From assembly GCA_011525785.1 (NCBI GenBank), contig WYBT01000057.1, forward strand, positions 1 through 44,588: a DNA stretch of 44,588 nucleotides, read 5' to 3'. The notes beneath the pieces were generated by a model. It saw only the letters and a program-made list of their open reading frames with translations, did no database searches and was not told the DNA's origin. The stretch comes from Planctomycetaceae bacterium (lineage in GTDB: Bacteria > Planctomycetota > UBA1135 > GCA-002686595). The position numbers were made by a program, and so were the translations under genes. Every line of letters starts with the position of its first letter. The stretch's first letter is position 1. Below are positions 33,724 to 42,562 of the stretch, piece by piece.

Positions 33724-34971
33724 ATGAACGCCCAACACCTGCGCGACGCGCTGGCCCGCATCGAGAGCGCGCGCGAAGTGCTCGCCCCGCACCTGCGCCG
33801 CACCCCCACGGTCTACTCGCACACCTACAGCGAGTCGACCGGCTGCGACGTGCACTTGAAGCTCGAGAACCTGCAGCGCACGGGTTCGTTCAAGGCGCGC
33901 GGCGCGTTGAACAAGGCGCTGCGGCTGAGCCAGGACGCGCGCGCGAAAGGCCTGGTCGCGGCCTCGGCCGGCAATCACGCGCAGGGCGTCGCGCTGGCCG
34001 CGAAGTTGTGCGGCGTGAAGGCCACGATCGTGATGCCGGAGGGCACGGCGCTGGTGAAGGTGCAGCGCACCGAGGGCTACGGGGCCGAGGTGGTGCTGCA
34101 CGGCGAGAACTGGGACCAGAGCCAGGCGCGCGCGCTCGAAATCGCGGCCGAACGCGGCATGACCATGGTGCACCCCTTCGACGATTCCGACGTGATCGAC
34201 GGGCAGGGCACGATCGGGCTGGAGATCCTGGAGGAACTCCCCGACGTCGAGTGCATCGCGGTGGCGATCGGCGGCGGCGGCCTCGCGTCGGGACTGGCGC
34301 TGGCGGTCAAGGCGCGCAAACCGCACGTGCGCGTGATCGGCGTGCAGGCCGCGGGCGCGGCGGCCATGAAGGCCAGCTTCGACGCGGGCGCGCGCGTGCG
34401 CGTCGAACGCCCCACCACCATCGCCGAAGGCATCAAGGTCGGCAACGTGGGCGTGCGCACCTTCGAGTTGGTGCGCGAGCTGGTCGACGAAGTCGTGACC
34501 GTCGACGACGCACAGATCGCCGAAGCGATCGTGCAGACCATGGAGAAGAGCAAGCTCGTGGTCGAAGCGGCCGGCGTCGTGGGACTGGCGGCGCTCGCCG
34601 CGGGGAAGATCCGCTCGGCGGGCAAGATCTGCGTCGTGATCTGCGGCGGCAACATCGACCTCAACCTGCTCGCGCGCCTGATCGAGGCCGGCATGGCCAA
34701 CGCGGGGCGCTACCACTTGGTCGAGCTGCGCCTCTCGGACGCGCCCGGGCAATTGCACCTCGCGCTGGGCCTGATCGCCGCCGCCAAGGGCAACGTGATC
34801 GACGTGCAGCACTACCGCGCGGGCTGGAAGGTCCCGGTGGGCTTCGTCGATGTCGAGATCCTGGTCGAGACGCGCAACCTCGCGCACGGCCTCGAAATCG
34901 ACGCACGCTTGCGCGACGGCGGCTTGGCGCTGCGCGCGTCGGTCGCGCCGCATCCCGGCGAGCGCGCCTGA
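33724..34971 (+). CDS. ilvA: Threonine ammonia-lyase (PLP-dependent, IlvA/TdcB type)
   Basis: A 415-aa protein. The start at 33724 (MNAQHLRDAL) is preferred over the in-frame ATG at 33685 because it fits family N-termini. The PLP-binding lysine is Lys57 in NLQRTGSFKARGALNK; SAGNHAQGVA and the Gly-rich phosphate-binding loop AIGGGGLASG follow. Residues from about 330 form a single ACT-like regulatory domain (YHLVELRLSDAPGQLHLALGLIAA). This is the short, roughly 400-aa form with one regulatory domain, acting on threonine (to 2-oxobutanoate) and often serine. It may serve isoleucine synthesis or threonine breakdown. It is convergent with the ATP-grasp gene, with only 13 nt between stops. Confidence 0.9.
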   Translation: MNAQHLRDALARIESAREVLAPHLRRTPTVYSHTYSESTGCDVHLKLENLQRTGSFKARGALNKALRLSQDARAKGLVAASAGNHAQGVALAAKLCGVKATIVMPEGTALVKVQRTEGYGAEVVLHGENWDQSQARALEIAAERGMTMVHPFDDSDVIDGQGTIGLEILEELPDVECIAVAIGGGGLASGLALAVKARKPHVRVIGVQAAGAAAMKASFDAGARVRVERPTTIAEGIKVGNVGVRTFELVRELVDEVVTVDDAQIAEAIVQTMEKSKLVVEAAGVVGLAALAAGKIRSAGKICVVICGGNIDLNLLARLIEAGMANAGRYHLVELRLSDAPGQLHLALGLIAAAKGNVIDVQHYRAGWKVPVGFVDVEILVETRNLAHGLEIDARLRDGGLALRASVAPHPGERA

Positions 34972-34984
34972 GACGCCGCGGGGC

Positions 34985-36211
34985 TCAGGCCGGCTTGGCC
35001 CGCACTTTCAGGTTCTCGCCGACGAAGTTCATGATGCGGCGCAGCTCGTCGTAGTCGGGGTGCTTCATGCGCACCCAGGCGTTGCCCATGTAGCCCGACG
35101 AGACCGGCTGCGTGGCCGAGCCCGGCGGCGGCATGTGGCAGTCGATGATCCAGGGGCCGACGCGGTTTTGGACCAGATCGAAGCCGTCGTAGCCGGTGAT
35201 GCGGCCGTCGCATTCGGGGCGCAGCGCGATCATGCCGGCGGCGTGCGAGCGCGAAGGCTTGCGCTCGGTGCGGCCGTTCACGATCGCGAAGGCCCACTCG
35301 CGGTAGAGGTCGAAGTCGTTGCCGGCGCTGTACAGGTCCCACACGCGCACGCCCGGCGGGCGGCAGCCGATCTCGGAGAACTTCAGGCCCTTGGGGCCGA
35401 AGAACCACTCCATGTGCGTCGCCGAAGTGCCGATGCCGAGCACGTCGATCACCTTCTGCCCCATGGCCTTGAGCTCGGCGTAGTCGGGCGCGTCGACGCG
35501 GTTGGTGACGCAGATCTGCGGCGAGATCCAGCGCGTGCGCATGGCCTCGAGCACGCCGGGGTAGTAGTGCGAGACGAACTCGTGCTGGACCGCGCCCTCG
35601 ATCGAGAGCGTGTCGTAGAAGCCCTCGTGGCCCTCGATGAACTCCTCCACGGCCACGGGCGCGCCGCGGTCGACCTGGGATTGCGCGATCGCGTTCTCGA
35701 GCTCGGCCGCGTCGTTCGCGCGGTACGTGCCCGCGGCGCCGGCGGCGTTGCGCGGCTTGAGGATCACCGGGAAACCCACGCGCGCGGCGAACTCGCGCAC
35801 CTCGGCCGCGTCGCTCGTGCCGAGCGACTGCGCGCAGGGCACTCCGGCCGCGCGCAGCGCCTCCTTCATCGCGGGCTTGTCGCGGCACAGGAACGCGGTG
35901 CGCGTGCTCGTTCCGGGGATCTGGCAGGCCTCGCGCACTTGCGCCGTCGGCTCGATGTGCGCCTCGACCGTGGCCTCGAGCCGATCGACCCACTCGCGCG
36001 CTTGACAGCGTCGCACCACGCCCAGCAGCGCCGCCGTGTCCGTGACCGAGCGCACTTGCTCGTAGCGGTAGAGCCAGTGCTTGAGCTCGTTGTCGAGCGA
36101 GTCGATCGACGACTCGCCGATGCCGGTGACGCGGGCGCCCACCGAGTGCAGCGCGCGCACGAATTCACGTTGATTGCGCGGGAAACCGGGCTCGACGAAC
36201 AGCACGTGCAT
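34985..36211 (-). CDS. ATP-grasp amide/peptide ligase, paralogue 1
   Basis: A 408-aa protein with GAGG 8 nt before the ATG at 36211. It shows the pattern of carboxylate-amine ligases: an N-terminal Rossmann-like part (MHVLFVEPGF), LCRDKPAMKEALRAAGVP (109-125), the ATP-binding VILKPRNAAGAAGTYR (Lys152), VEEFIEGHEGFYDT (188-201), and the metal-binding region HMEWFFGPKG with FSEIGCRPPG (266-287). It shares RDK-x2-MK-x2-L and HMEWF with the genes at 37892 and 39151, so the three are paralogues. Such enzymes activate a carboxylate as acyl phosphate and join it to an amine. The two substrates are unknown. It lies 53 nt downstream of glgA. Confidence 0.88.
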   Translation of the reverse strand: MHVLFVEPGFPRNQREFVRALHSVGARVTGIGESSIDSLDNELKHWLYRYEQVRSVTDTAALLGVVRRCQAREWVDRLEATVEAHIEPTAQVREACQIPGTSTRTAFLCRDKPAMKEALRAAGVPCAQSLGTSDAAEVREFAARVGFPVILKPRNAAGAAGTYRANDAAELENAIAQSQVDRGAPVAVEEFIEGHEGFYDTLSIEGAVQHEFVSHYYPGVLEAMRTRWISPQICVTNRVDAPDYAELKAMGQKVIDVLGIGTSATHMEWFFGPKGLKFSEIGCRPPGVRVWDLYSAGNDFDLYREWAFAIVNGRTERKPSRSHAAGMIALRPECDGRITGYDGFDLVQNRVGPWIIDCHMPPPGSATQPVSSGYMGNAWVRMKHPDYDELRRIMNFVGENLKVRAKPA

Positions 36212-36264
36212 GAGGGAAACCTCGGGGGGGGCCGTGAGGGGAGCTGGGAGTCGGTATCGGGGGC

Positions 36265-37731
36265 TCAGCGCTTGGGCGGCGCGAGGCGGCGGTAGAGCTC
36301 GATGTAGTGCTGGATCTGACGCTCCCACGAGAAGTCCTCGCGCATCGCGTTCTGCACCAGTCGGCTCCAGGCCTGCGGGTCGCGCCACACTCCGAGTGCG
36401 CGCAGGATGGCGTGGTAGAGCGCTTCGGGCGTGAAGTCGTCGAACAAAAAGCCCGTGCCCTCGCCGCTCTGCGAATCGAAGGCGCGCACCGTGTCCGCGA
36501 GCCCGCCGGTGCGCCGCACGATCGGGATCGAGCCGTAGCGCAGGCTGTACATCTGGTTCAGGCCGCAGGGCTCGTAGCGCGACGGCATGAGGTACATGTC
36601 GGAGGCCGCCTCGATCCAGTGCGCGAGCGGATTGTCGAAGCCCGCCTTGAACGCGACCTTGCGCGGGAACGCGCCCGCGAGCCAGTTGAAGTAGTTCTCG
36701 TAGCGCTCCTCGCCCGTGCCCAGCACGATCAGCCGCACGTCTTCGCGGTGCAGCACGACCGGCAGGATGTCGGGGAGCAGCTCGAAGCCCTTCTGGGTCG
36801 TGAGCCGCGAGACGCAGCCGATCAGCGGCGCGCGCGGATCGAAGTCGAGCCCGAACTTCTCGCACAGCTCGCGCTTGTTCTGGAGCTTGCCGCGCAGGTC
36901 GCGCGCGGAGAAGCGCGCGGGGATCAGCGTGTCCTTGCTGGGGTTCCACTCGTCGTGGTCGACGCCGTTCACGATGCCGAACAGGTGGTCGTCGCGCTGT
37001 CGCAGGAGTCCTTGCAACCCCATGCCGAGTTCCTCGCCCTGGATCTCGCGCGCGTAGGTCTTGCTGACCGTCGTCAGCGCGTCGGCGTACAGGATGCCGG
37101 TCTTGAGGAAGTTGAGCCGGCCGTCGTTCAGGTCTTCCTGGTACAGCAGGCGGCGCTCGTTCTCGAGCTCGAGGTCGCGCAGCTTCTCGGCGCTGACCAC
37201 GCCCTGGTAGCCGATGTTGTGGATCGTCAGCACCGTGCGCGTGCGCGCGAACAGCTTGTCCCAGGCGTACACCGTGCGCAGGTACAGCGGCATCAGCGCC
37301 GTGTGCCAATCGTTGGCGTGCACGATGTCGGGCGCCCACTGCGTCCACTGGCAGATCTCGAGCGCCGCACGCGAGAGCAGGCCGAAGCGCAGGTGCTCGT
37401 CGGGATCCTGGGTGTAGATGCCCTCGCGGTCGTAGAGCTCCGGGCAGCGCACGAAAAACACGCGCTGCTTGCTGCGCGGGAGTTCGGCCGACGCGACCGA
37501 AAACCAATAGCGCTTGTCGCCGCAGCGCATCGGGATGTCCGCCAGTCGCTCGAGGCTCTCGAACTCGTACTCCGAGCGCCGCAGGCGGCCGTAGAACGGC
37601 ATCACGACGCGCACGTCGTGCTTGTTCTTGGCCAGGTGGCGCGCGAGCGCGGTGACCACGTCGGCCAGTCCGCCGGTCTTGGCGAAGGGCGCGACCTCGG
37701 AGGACACGAGCAGGACTTTGAGCGGATCCAT
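36265..37731 (-). CDS. glgA: Glycogen synthase (ADP-glucose type, GT5)
   Basis: A 488-aa protein of standard length. The N-terminal KVLLVSSEVAPFAKTGGLADVV contains the KTGGL ADP-glucose-binding motif (Lys18). IVHANDWHTALMPLYL, LTIHNIGYQGV, FGIVNGVDHDEWNP, GCVSRLTTQKGFELL and MPSRYEPCGLNQMYSLRYG are the other conserved GT5 blocks, in the right order. It extends alpha-1,4-glucan chains from ADP-glucose. It is transcribed leftward toward the first ATP-grasp gene and is divergent from the second. No other glycogen gene is present, so its place in the ligase cluster may be accidental. Confidence 0.95.
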   Translation of the reverse strand: MDPLKVLLVSSEVAPFAKTGGLADVVTALARHLAKNKHDVRVVMPFYGRLRRSEYEFESLERLADIPMRCGDKRYWFSVASAELPRSKQRVFFVRCPELYDREGIYTQDPDEHLRFGLLSRAALEICQWTQWAPDIVHANDWHTALMPLYLRTVYAWDKLFARTRTVLTIHNIGYQGVVSAEKLRDLELENERRLLYQEDLNDGRLNFLKTGILYADALTTVSKTYAREIQGEELGMGLQGLLRQRDDHLFGIVNGVDHDEWNPSKDTLIPARFSARDLRGKLQNKRELCEKFGLDFDPRAPLIGCVSRLTTQKGFELLPDILPVVLHREDVRLIVLGTGEERYENYFNWLAGAFPRKVAFKAGFDNPLAHWIEAASDMYLMPSRYEPCGLNQMYSLRYGSIPIVRRTGGLADTVRAFDSQSGEGTGFLFDDFTPEALYHAILRALGVWRDPQAWSRLVQNAMREDFSWERQIQHYIELYRRLAPPKR

Positions 37732-37891
37732 GCGGGAGGTGGGGCGGCGCGCAGGCGCAGGGCGCGCGAAGATAGCGGCGCGAAGCCTCGGGCGTCAGTC
37801 GTTGCTTCGACGCCGCTGCGCACAGGAGCGCCGCGCACTTGCGCCGCGCGGCCGGTAGCCCCGCCCCCACGCAGCGGGCTATGCTCCCGCG
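37732..37891. promoter_or_regulatory. Divergent promoter region between glgA and the ATP-grasp operon
   Basis: This 160-nt gap has no gene. For the plus-strand operon, TATGCT (37880-37885) lies 6 nt before the ATG at 37892, the spacing of a leaderless transcript. For glgA, TATCTT (37774-37769, minus strand) could be a -10 box about 35 nt from the ATG, with only a weak TGACGC -35 box. Neither gene has a clear Shine-Dalgarno sequence. Confidence 0.4.
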
Positions 37892-39118
37892 ATGCACCAC
37901 GTCGTGTTCGTCGCTCCGTTCGCCGCCGACGCCACGCTGCGCTTCACGCGCGCGGCCGCCGAACTCGAGGGCGTGCGCCTGGGGCTCGTGACGCAGGAGC
38001 CGCTCGAGCGCTTCCCCGAGGACATCCAACGCAAGCTCGCCGGCTACCGGCGCGTCCACGACGCCATGGACGTCGACGAGCTGGTCAAGGCCGTCGAAGG
38101 CCTGCGCGAGAGCTGGGGCGTGAAGCCCGCGCGCGTGATCGGCGTCCTCGAGCAGCTCCAGACGCCGCTGGCGCGCGTGCGCGAGCTGCTCTCGATCCGC
38201 GGCATGGACACGCACGAGTCGCAGAACTTCCGCGACAAGTCGCGCATGAAGGACGTGCTGCGCGCCGCCGGGCTGCCGTGCGCGCAACACAAACTGTGCG
38301 CGAGCGCAGGCGACGCCACGCGCTTCGCCGCGGTCGTCGGCTATCCGTTGGTGGTCAAGCCGCCCGCCGGCGCGGGCGCGCGCAACACCTTCCGCGTGGA
38401 CGGCCCCGAGCAGCTCGAGGGCTACCTGCGGTCGGCCCCGCCCAGCGAGGCCGCGCCCGTGCTACTCGAGGAGTTCATCACCGGCGAGGAGTTCTCCTTC
38501 GACACCGTGACGCTGCACGGCCAGCACCTGCTGCACTCGATCAACATCTACCTGCCCGCGCCGCTGGTGGTGATCCAGAACCCCTGGATCCAGTGGTGCG
38601 TGATCACGCCGCGGCGCATCGACGAACCGCGGTTCGCGCCGATCTTCGACATCGGCCCCAAGGCCCTGGCGGCGCTGGGCATGTTCACCGGCGTGACCCA
38701 CATGGAGTGGTTCCTGCGCCCCGACGGCCGCATCGCGATCTCCGAGGTCGCCGCGCGACCGCCCGGCGCGCAGTTCAGCACGCTGATCTCGTACGCGCAC
38801 GGCTTCGACCTCTACAGCGCCTGGGCGCGCCTGCTCGTGTTCGAGCAGTTCGAGCGCCCCGAGCGTCAGTACGCCTGCGGCGCCGCGTACCTGCGCGGCC
38901 AGGGCGAGGGCAAGATCGTCGCGCTGCACGGACTCGAGGAGTGCCAGCGCGAGATCGGCGGCCTGGTGGTCGAGGCGAAGCTGCCCAAGCTGGGCGCGGC
39001 GCCGTCCTCGAGCTACGAGGGCGACGGCTACGTGATCGTGCGCCACCGCGAGACCGAAGTGGTGCAGGCCGCACTCCAGCGCATCGTCAACACGGTGCGC
39101 GTGCAATTGGGCTCCTAG
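37892..39118 (+). CDS. ATP-grasp amide/peptide ligase, paralogue 2
   Basis: A 408-aa protein heading the plus-strand cluster. The same landmarks as paralogue 1 occur in the same order: FRDKSRMKDVLRAAGLPCAQ, YPLVVKPPAGAGARNTFRV (ATP Lys), LLEEFITGEEFSFDT, THMEWFLRPDG and SEVAARPPGAQF. The N-terminal domain differs (MHHVVFVAPFAAD), which suggests a different acyl substrate. The C-terminal domain, with VEAKLPKLG and YEGDGYVIVRH, matches the end of CARNS/PurK-like ATP-grasp ligases. It lies 32 nt upstream of paralogue 3, so it is part of one operon. I infer an amide-forming role; specific substrates cannot be read from the sequence. Confidence 0.88.
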   Translation: MHHVVFVAPFAADATLRFTRAAAELEGVRLGLVTQEPLERFPEDIQRKLAGYRRVHDAMDVDELVKAVEGLRESWGVKPARVIGVLEQLQTPLARVRELLSIRGMDTHESQNFRDKSRMKDVLRAAGLPCAQHKLCASAGDATRFAAVVGYPLVVKPPAGAGARNTFRVDGPEQLEGYLRSAPPSEAAPVLLEEFITGEEFSFDTVTLHGQHLLHSINIYLPAPLVVIQNPWIQWCVITPRRIDEPRFAPIFDIGPKALAALGMFTGVTHMEWFLRPDGRIAISEVAARPPGAQFSTLISYAHGFDLYSAWARLLVFEQFERPERQYACGAAYLRGQGEGKIVALHGLEECQREIGGLVVEAKLPKLGAAPSSSYEGDGYVIVRHRETEVVQAALQRIVNTVRVQLGS

Positions 39119-39150
39119 CGACCAACTCCCCCACCAGACCGCTCAGCGCC

Positions 39151-40374
39151 ATGATCAACGTCGTGATGATCAGTCCGGGATTCCCGGCGGAAATGCCGCA
39201 CTTCGCGCGCGGCCTCAAGACCGTCGGAGCGAGCGTGCTGGGCGTGGGCGACCAGCCGCTGGCCGCGCTCGATCCGATGGCGCGCTCGAGCCTGGACGCG
39301 TACCTCCAGACGCCCAATCTCTGGGACGAGATCGCGGTGGTGAACGCCGTCGCCGACCGCGTGCGCGGTCAGAAGATCCACCACGTCGAGTGCCTGTGGG
39401 AGCCGGGCATGGTGCTCGCGGCGCGCATCCGCGAGGCGCTGGGCGTCGAGGGCCTGAACGTCGAGCAGACCATTCCGTTCCGCGACAAGGTGCGCATGAA
39501 GGAAGTGCTCGAGCAGGCCGGCGTGCGCATTCCGCGCTACGGGCGTGCGCGCAGCGCCGAGGAAGCGCGCTCGGTCGCGCGCCACACGGGCTTCCCGCTG
39601 ATCATCAAGCCCATCGCCGGCGCGGGCTCGGCCGACACCTACACCTGCCGCAACGAGACGGAGCTCGAGAACGCGATCGCGCTGACGCACCACGTGCCCG
39701 AAGTGACCATCGAGGAGTACGTCGAGGGCGAAGAGTTCACCTTCGACACGGTCTGCTCGCGCGGCGAGATCTTGTTCGAGAACGTCGGCTGGTATCGGCC
39801 CAAGCCGCTCGACGCGCGCCTCAACGACTGGATCAGTCCGCAGTGCATCTGCCTGCGCGATCTCGACGCGCCGCACGTGCGCAAGGGCCGCGAACTGGGC
39901 CGCGCCGTGCTGCGCGCGCTCGGTTTCCAGAGCGGCTTCTCGCACATGGAGTGGTTCTACACGCCGCAGGGCGAGGCCGTGTTCGGCGAGATCGGCGCGC
40001 GCGCGCCCGGCGCGCGGCTGGTGCACATGATGAACTACTCGTGCGACATCGACCTGTTCGTGGGCTGGGCCGAAGCCATCTGCCACGGTCGCATCTCGCA
40101 GGACACCTCGAAGAAGCACAACGCCGCGATGGTCTTCAAGCGCGCCAGCGGCGGCGGACGCATCGTCACGCGCATCGAAGGGCTCGAGGCGCTCATGGCG
40201 CGCTACGGCCGCGACGTCGTCAACCTCGAGCTGGTCAAGCTGGGCGAGGCGCGGCGCGACTACCGCAAGGTGCTGGTGGGCGACGGCTGGATCGCCTGCC
40301 GCAATCCCGACCTCGCCTACACGGCGCAGATGGCCGACGATTTCGGCTCGAAGCTCAACATCTTCGCCGACTGA
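39151..40374 (+). CDS. ATP-grasp amide/peptide ligase, paralogue 3
   Basis: A 407-aa protein; start ATG at 39151. The opening NVVMISPGFPAEMPHFARGL resembles paralogue 1 more than paralogue 2. FRDKVRMKEVLEQAGVRIP, FPLIIKPIAGAGSADTYTC, TIEEYVEGEEFTFDT, SHMEWFYTPQG and GEIGARAPGARL give the ATP-grasp core. A Cys (YSCDIDLFVGWAEAI) follows in place of the residues seen in its paralogues. No Shine-Dalgarno is evident. The next gene starts 10 nt after its stop, so coordinated expression with the S51-like peptidase is likely. It probably adds a different unit from the other two ligases to the same product, which is inference from co-occurrence. Confidence 0.88.
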   Translation: MINVVMISPGFPAEMPHFARGLKTVGASVLGVGDQPLAALDPMARSSLDAYLQTPNLWDEIAVVNAVADRVRGQKIHHVECLWEPGMVLAARIREALGVEGLNVEQTIPFRDKVRMKEVLEQAGVRIPRYGRARSAEEARSVARHTGFPLIIKPIAGAGSADTYTCRNETELENAIALTHHVPEVTIEEYVEGEEFTFDTVCSRGEILFENVGWYRPKPLDARLNDWISPQCICLRDLDAPHVRKGRELGRAVLRALGFQSGFSHMEWFYTPQGEAVFGEIGARAPGARLVHMMNYSCDIDLFVGWAEAICHGRISQDTSKKHNAAMVFKRASGGGRIVTRIEGLEALMARYGRDVVNLELVKLGEARRDYRKVLVGDGWIACRNPDLAYTAQMADDFGSKLNIFAD

Positions 40375-40384
40375 GCGTCCAAGC

Positions 40385-41329
40385 ATGGTGCGCAGCCACG
40401 TGGTGTTGCTCGGCCCGCAGCGGCACGAGCCGACGCTGAAGGACGCCGTCGAGTCGCTCGGGATCCGCGGCCGCATCGCCGCGGTGACGGCGGGCTGGGA
40501 GGAGCGCGAAGGCGAGGACCAGGAGCTCTCGGCGCACCTGGGCGGACGCACGGTCAACCTGCACTTGTACGGGCGCAGCGAAGACGTCCACCAGCGCGAC
40601 CCCGAGTTGCTCGGCGCGATCCGCGCGCGTCACGACCGCTTGCGCAAGCTCCAGGAGCTCTACCGCGTGCGCCTGAGCCACTTGATGGAAGCGGCGCGCG
40701 AACTCCTGCGGCGCGAATCGCTCCCGGGCTACGCCGGCCTGATCGAGCCCGAAGTGCGCGGCGCGATCGAAGCCGTCAAGCGCCTGGACGACGAGCACAC
40801 CCAGCGCGTGCGCGAGACGCACGTCGAGTTCGAGCTGCGCTGGAAGCCGCACCAGCGCGAGCACGTCGCGCGCCATCGCGGCGAGCTGCGCCAGATCCTC
40901 GACGACTGTTCAGCGCTGTGCGTGGCCGGCGGGCACGTCGCGATCCTGCTCGACCGGCTGCGCATGTTCGGCGTGATCGATCTGCTCCGCGAGCAGGCGC
41001 TGCTGGCCTGGTCGGCCGGCGCGATGGCGATGTCGGAGCGCGTGATCGTGTTCGACGACCGCAGCGCGACCGGCGCCGCCGACCCCGAAGTGCTCGACAC
41101 AGGCATCGGCGCCGTGCAGCGCGTGGTGGTGCTGCCCCACGCTACGCGCCGCCTGCGCTGCGACGACCGCACGCGCATCGCGCTCTTCGCGCGGCGCTTC
41201 GAGCCCTGCCTGTGCGCGGCGCTCGACCCGCGCATGCGCATGGACTTCCGCTCCGGCGAATGGAGCGCTCCGTGGGGCGCCAAGGCGCTCTCCCAGCACG
41301 GCGAGCTCGCGCCGGTGAACGCCGCATGA
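40385..41329 (+). CDS. S51-like peptidase (peptidase E / cyanophycinase fold)
   Basis: A 314-aa protein. From about residue 175 it follows the S51 pattern: CVAGGHVAILLDRLR (the GG turn as oxyanion hole), then FGVIDLLREQALLAWSAGAMAMSE with the nucleophile Ser210 in W-S-A-G-A. Members cleave Asp-X dipeptides (peptidase E) or cyanophycin. The first 170 residues are a charged helical domain (RHDRLRKLQELYRVRLSHLMEAARELLRRE) not found in the small peptidase E enzymes. With ATP-grasp ligases on both sides it could release, proofread or recycle their amide product. A type 1 glutamine amidotransferase-like role is an alternative, because the fold is related. Its stop overlaps the next start as ATGA. 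Confidence 0.75.
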   Translation: MVRSHVVLLGPQRHEPTLKDAVESLGIRGRIAAVTAGWEEREGEDQELSAHLGGRTVNLHLYGRSEDVHQRDPELLGAIRARHDRLRKLQELYRVRLSHLMEAARELLRRESLPGYAGLIEPEVRGAIEAVKRLDDEHTQRVRETHVEFELRWKPHQREHVARHRGELRQILDDCSALCVAGGHVAILLDRLRMFGVIDLLREQALLAWSAGAMAMSERVIVFDDRSATGAADPEVLDTGIGAVQRVVVLPHATRRLRCDDRTRIALFARRFEPCLCAALDPRMRMDFRSGEWSAPWGAKALSQHGELAPVNAA

Positions 41330-42462
41330 GCACTGCGCTCCAAGATCTCGAGTCGCGCGCCCACTCGGGCCCGCACGCGCTGGACGAGTTCCTGCGCTCC
41401 AACCGCTTCCCGCTGGTCGACGGGCGCACGGTGACGTTCGTCTACATCGGCGCGGCGGACTCCGTGCACCTGCGCCACTGGCTGCACGGACTGCCCAACT
41501 CGCTTTCGTTCCAACGCGTCGGCCACACGCCGGTGTGGCGGCTCTCGATCGACATCCCCGAGCGCTCGCGCGTCGAGTACAAGCTCGAGATCCACCGCGG
41601 CGGCCACCGCCAGCTGATCACCGACCCGCTCAACGAGAACTACGCGCGCGACCCCTACGGCGCCAACTCGGTGGTGCGCGGCGCGGGCTACGAGGACCCC
41701 GAGTGGGCGCGCCACGACCCCGAGGCGCGGCTGGGCGAGATCCAGGAACTCGAAGTCGACTCTGGCGCCTTCGGCGAGAAGCGCAACGTGCTGGTGTACT
41801 TGCCGGCGCGCTACCGCCCGACGCGCCGCTATCCGCTGCTCATCGTGCACGACGGGCCGGACTACCTGAAGTTCGCGAGCCTGCGCACGACGCTCGACAA
41901 CCTGATCCACCGTCTCGACGTGCAACCGATGGTCGTGGCGCTCACGCAGTCGCCCCACCGTCTGGTCGAGTACGCCGGCGACGAGCGCCACGCGCGCTTC
42001 CTGGCGCAGGAGCTGCTCCCCGCGCTCGAGTCGCGCTACTCGCTGGTCAAGGATCCCGAGGCGCGCTGCCTGATGGGCGCGAGCTTCGGCGGCGTCGCGT
42101 CGCTCTCGAGCGCGTGGCGCTTCCCGGGCACGTTCGGGCGCCTGTTCTTGCAGTCGGGCTCGTTCGTGTTCACCGACCTGGGCGACCACGACCGTGGCCC
42201 GGTGTTCGATCCGGTGGTGCGCTTCATGAACGAGTTCCGCGCGCGCCCCGGACGGCCCGCGGAGCACGTCTACCTTTCGTGCGGCATCTACGAGGGCCTG
42301 ATCTACTACAACCGCTCGATCGTGCCGCTCTTGCAGTCGACCGGCATGACGCTGCGCTTCACCGAAGCGCGCGACGGTCACAACTGGGAGAACTGGCGCG
42401 ACCGCCTGCGCGAGGGCCTCTCCTGGCTGTTCCCCGGCCCGTCGCTGTTCGTGTACGAGTGA
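41326..42462 (+). CDS. Fes-like esterase with N-terminal beta-sandwich domain
   Basis: A 378-aa protein; ATG at 41326 overlaps the previous stop. Residues 30-125 look like the early-set (CBM48-like) domain of enterochelin esterases: TVTFVYIGAADSVHL, WRLSIDIPERSRVEYKLEI. The alpha/beta-hydrolase domain follows with NVLVYLPARYRPTRRYPLLIVHDG, nucleophile Ser253 in LMGASFGGVA, and the catalytic His352 in ARDGHNWENWRD. The Fes family cleaves ester bonds in siderophores, but the broader group includes esterases of other small molecules. It is in a tight operon with the peptidase and ligases, so its substrate may be the ligase product or an ester-linked precursor. Confidence 0.85.
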   Translation: MSTALQDLESRAHSGPHALDEFLRSNRFPLVDGRTVTFVYIGAADSVHLRHWLHGLPNSLSFQRVGHTPVWRLSIDIPERSRVEYKLEIHRGGHRQLITDPLNENYARDPYGANSVVRGAGYEDPEWARHDPEARLGEIQELEVDSGAFGEKRNVLVYLPARYRPTRRYPLLIVHDGPDYLKFASLRTTLDNLIHRLDVQPMVVALTQSPHRLVEYAGDERHARFLAQELLPALESRYSLVKDPEARCLMGASFGGVASLSSAWRFPGTFGRLFLQSGSFVFTDLGDHDRGPVFDPVVRFMNEFRARPGRPAEHVYLSCGIYEGLIYYNRSIVPLLQSTGMTLRFTEARDGHNWENWRDRLREGLSWLFPGPSLFVYE

Positions 42463-42562
42463 GCACGGGCGCCCGCTTCTCGCGCCGCTAGAATCCCTGC
42501 CCTCTCCCCCAGCCAAGGCGCAACGCCGGGCCCACAGCAAGGCTCACCCCAAGGACCGATTC

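Noticed and set aside
28385..33809. Very long open frames over the RND genes in other frames and on the opposite strand (up to 1767 codons)
   Set aside because: They come from the lack of AT-rich stop codons in GC-rich DNA. They are Arg/Ala/Gly-rich, have no domain, and lie over two clear RND permeases.
36265..37731. glgA as a core part of the ATP-grasp system
   Set aside because: It is a complete normal glycogen synthase with its own direction of transcription. Adjacency alone does not support a role.
42489..42494. TAGAAT as an internal promoter before the fourth ATP-grasp gene
   Set aside because: No usable -35 box 16-18 nt upstream. TAGAAT also occurs inside moeA (24982), so the box alone is weak.
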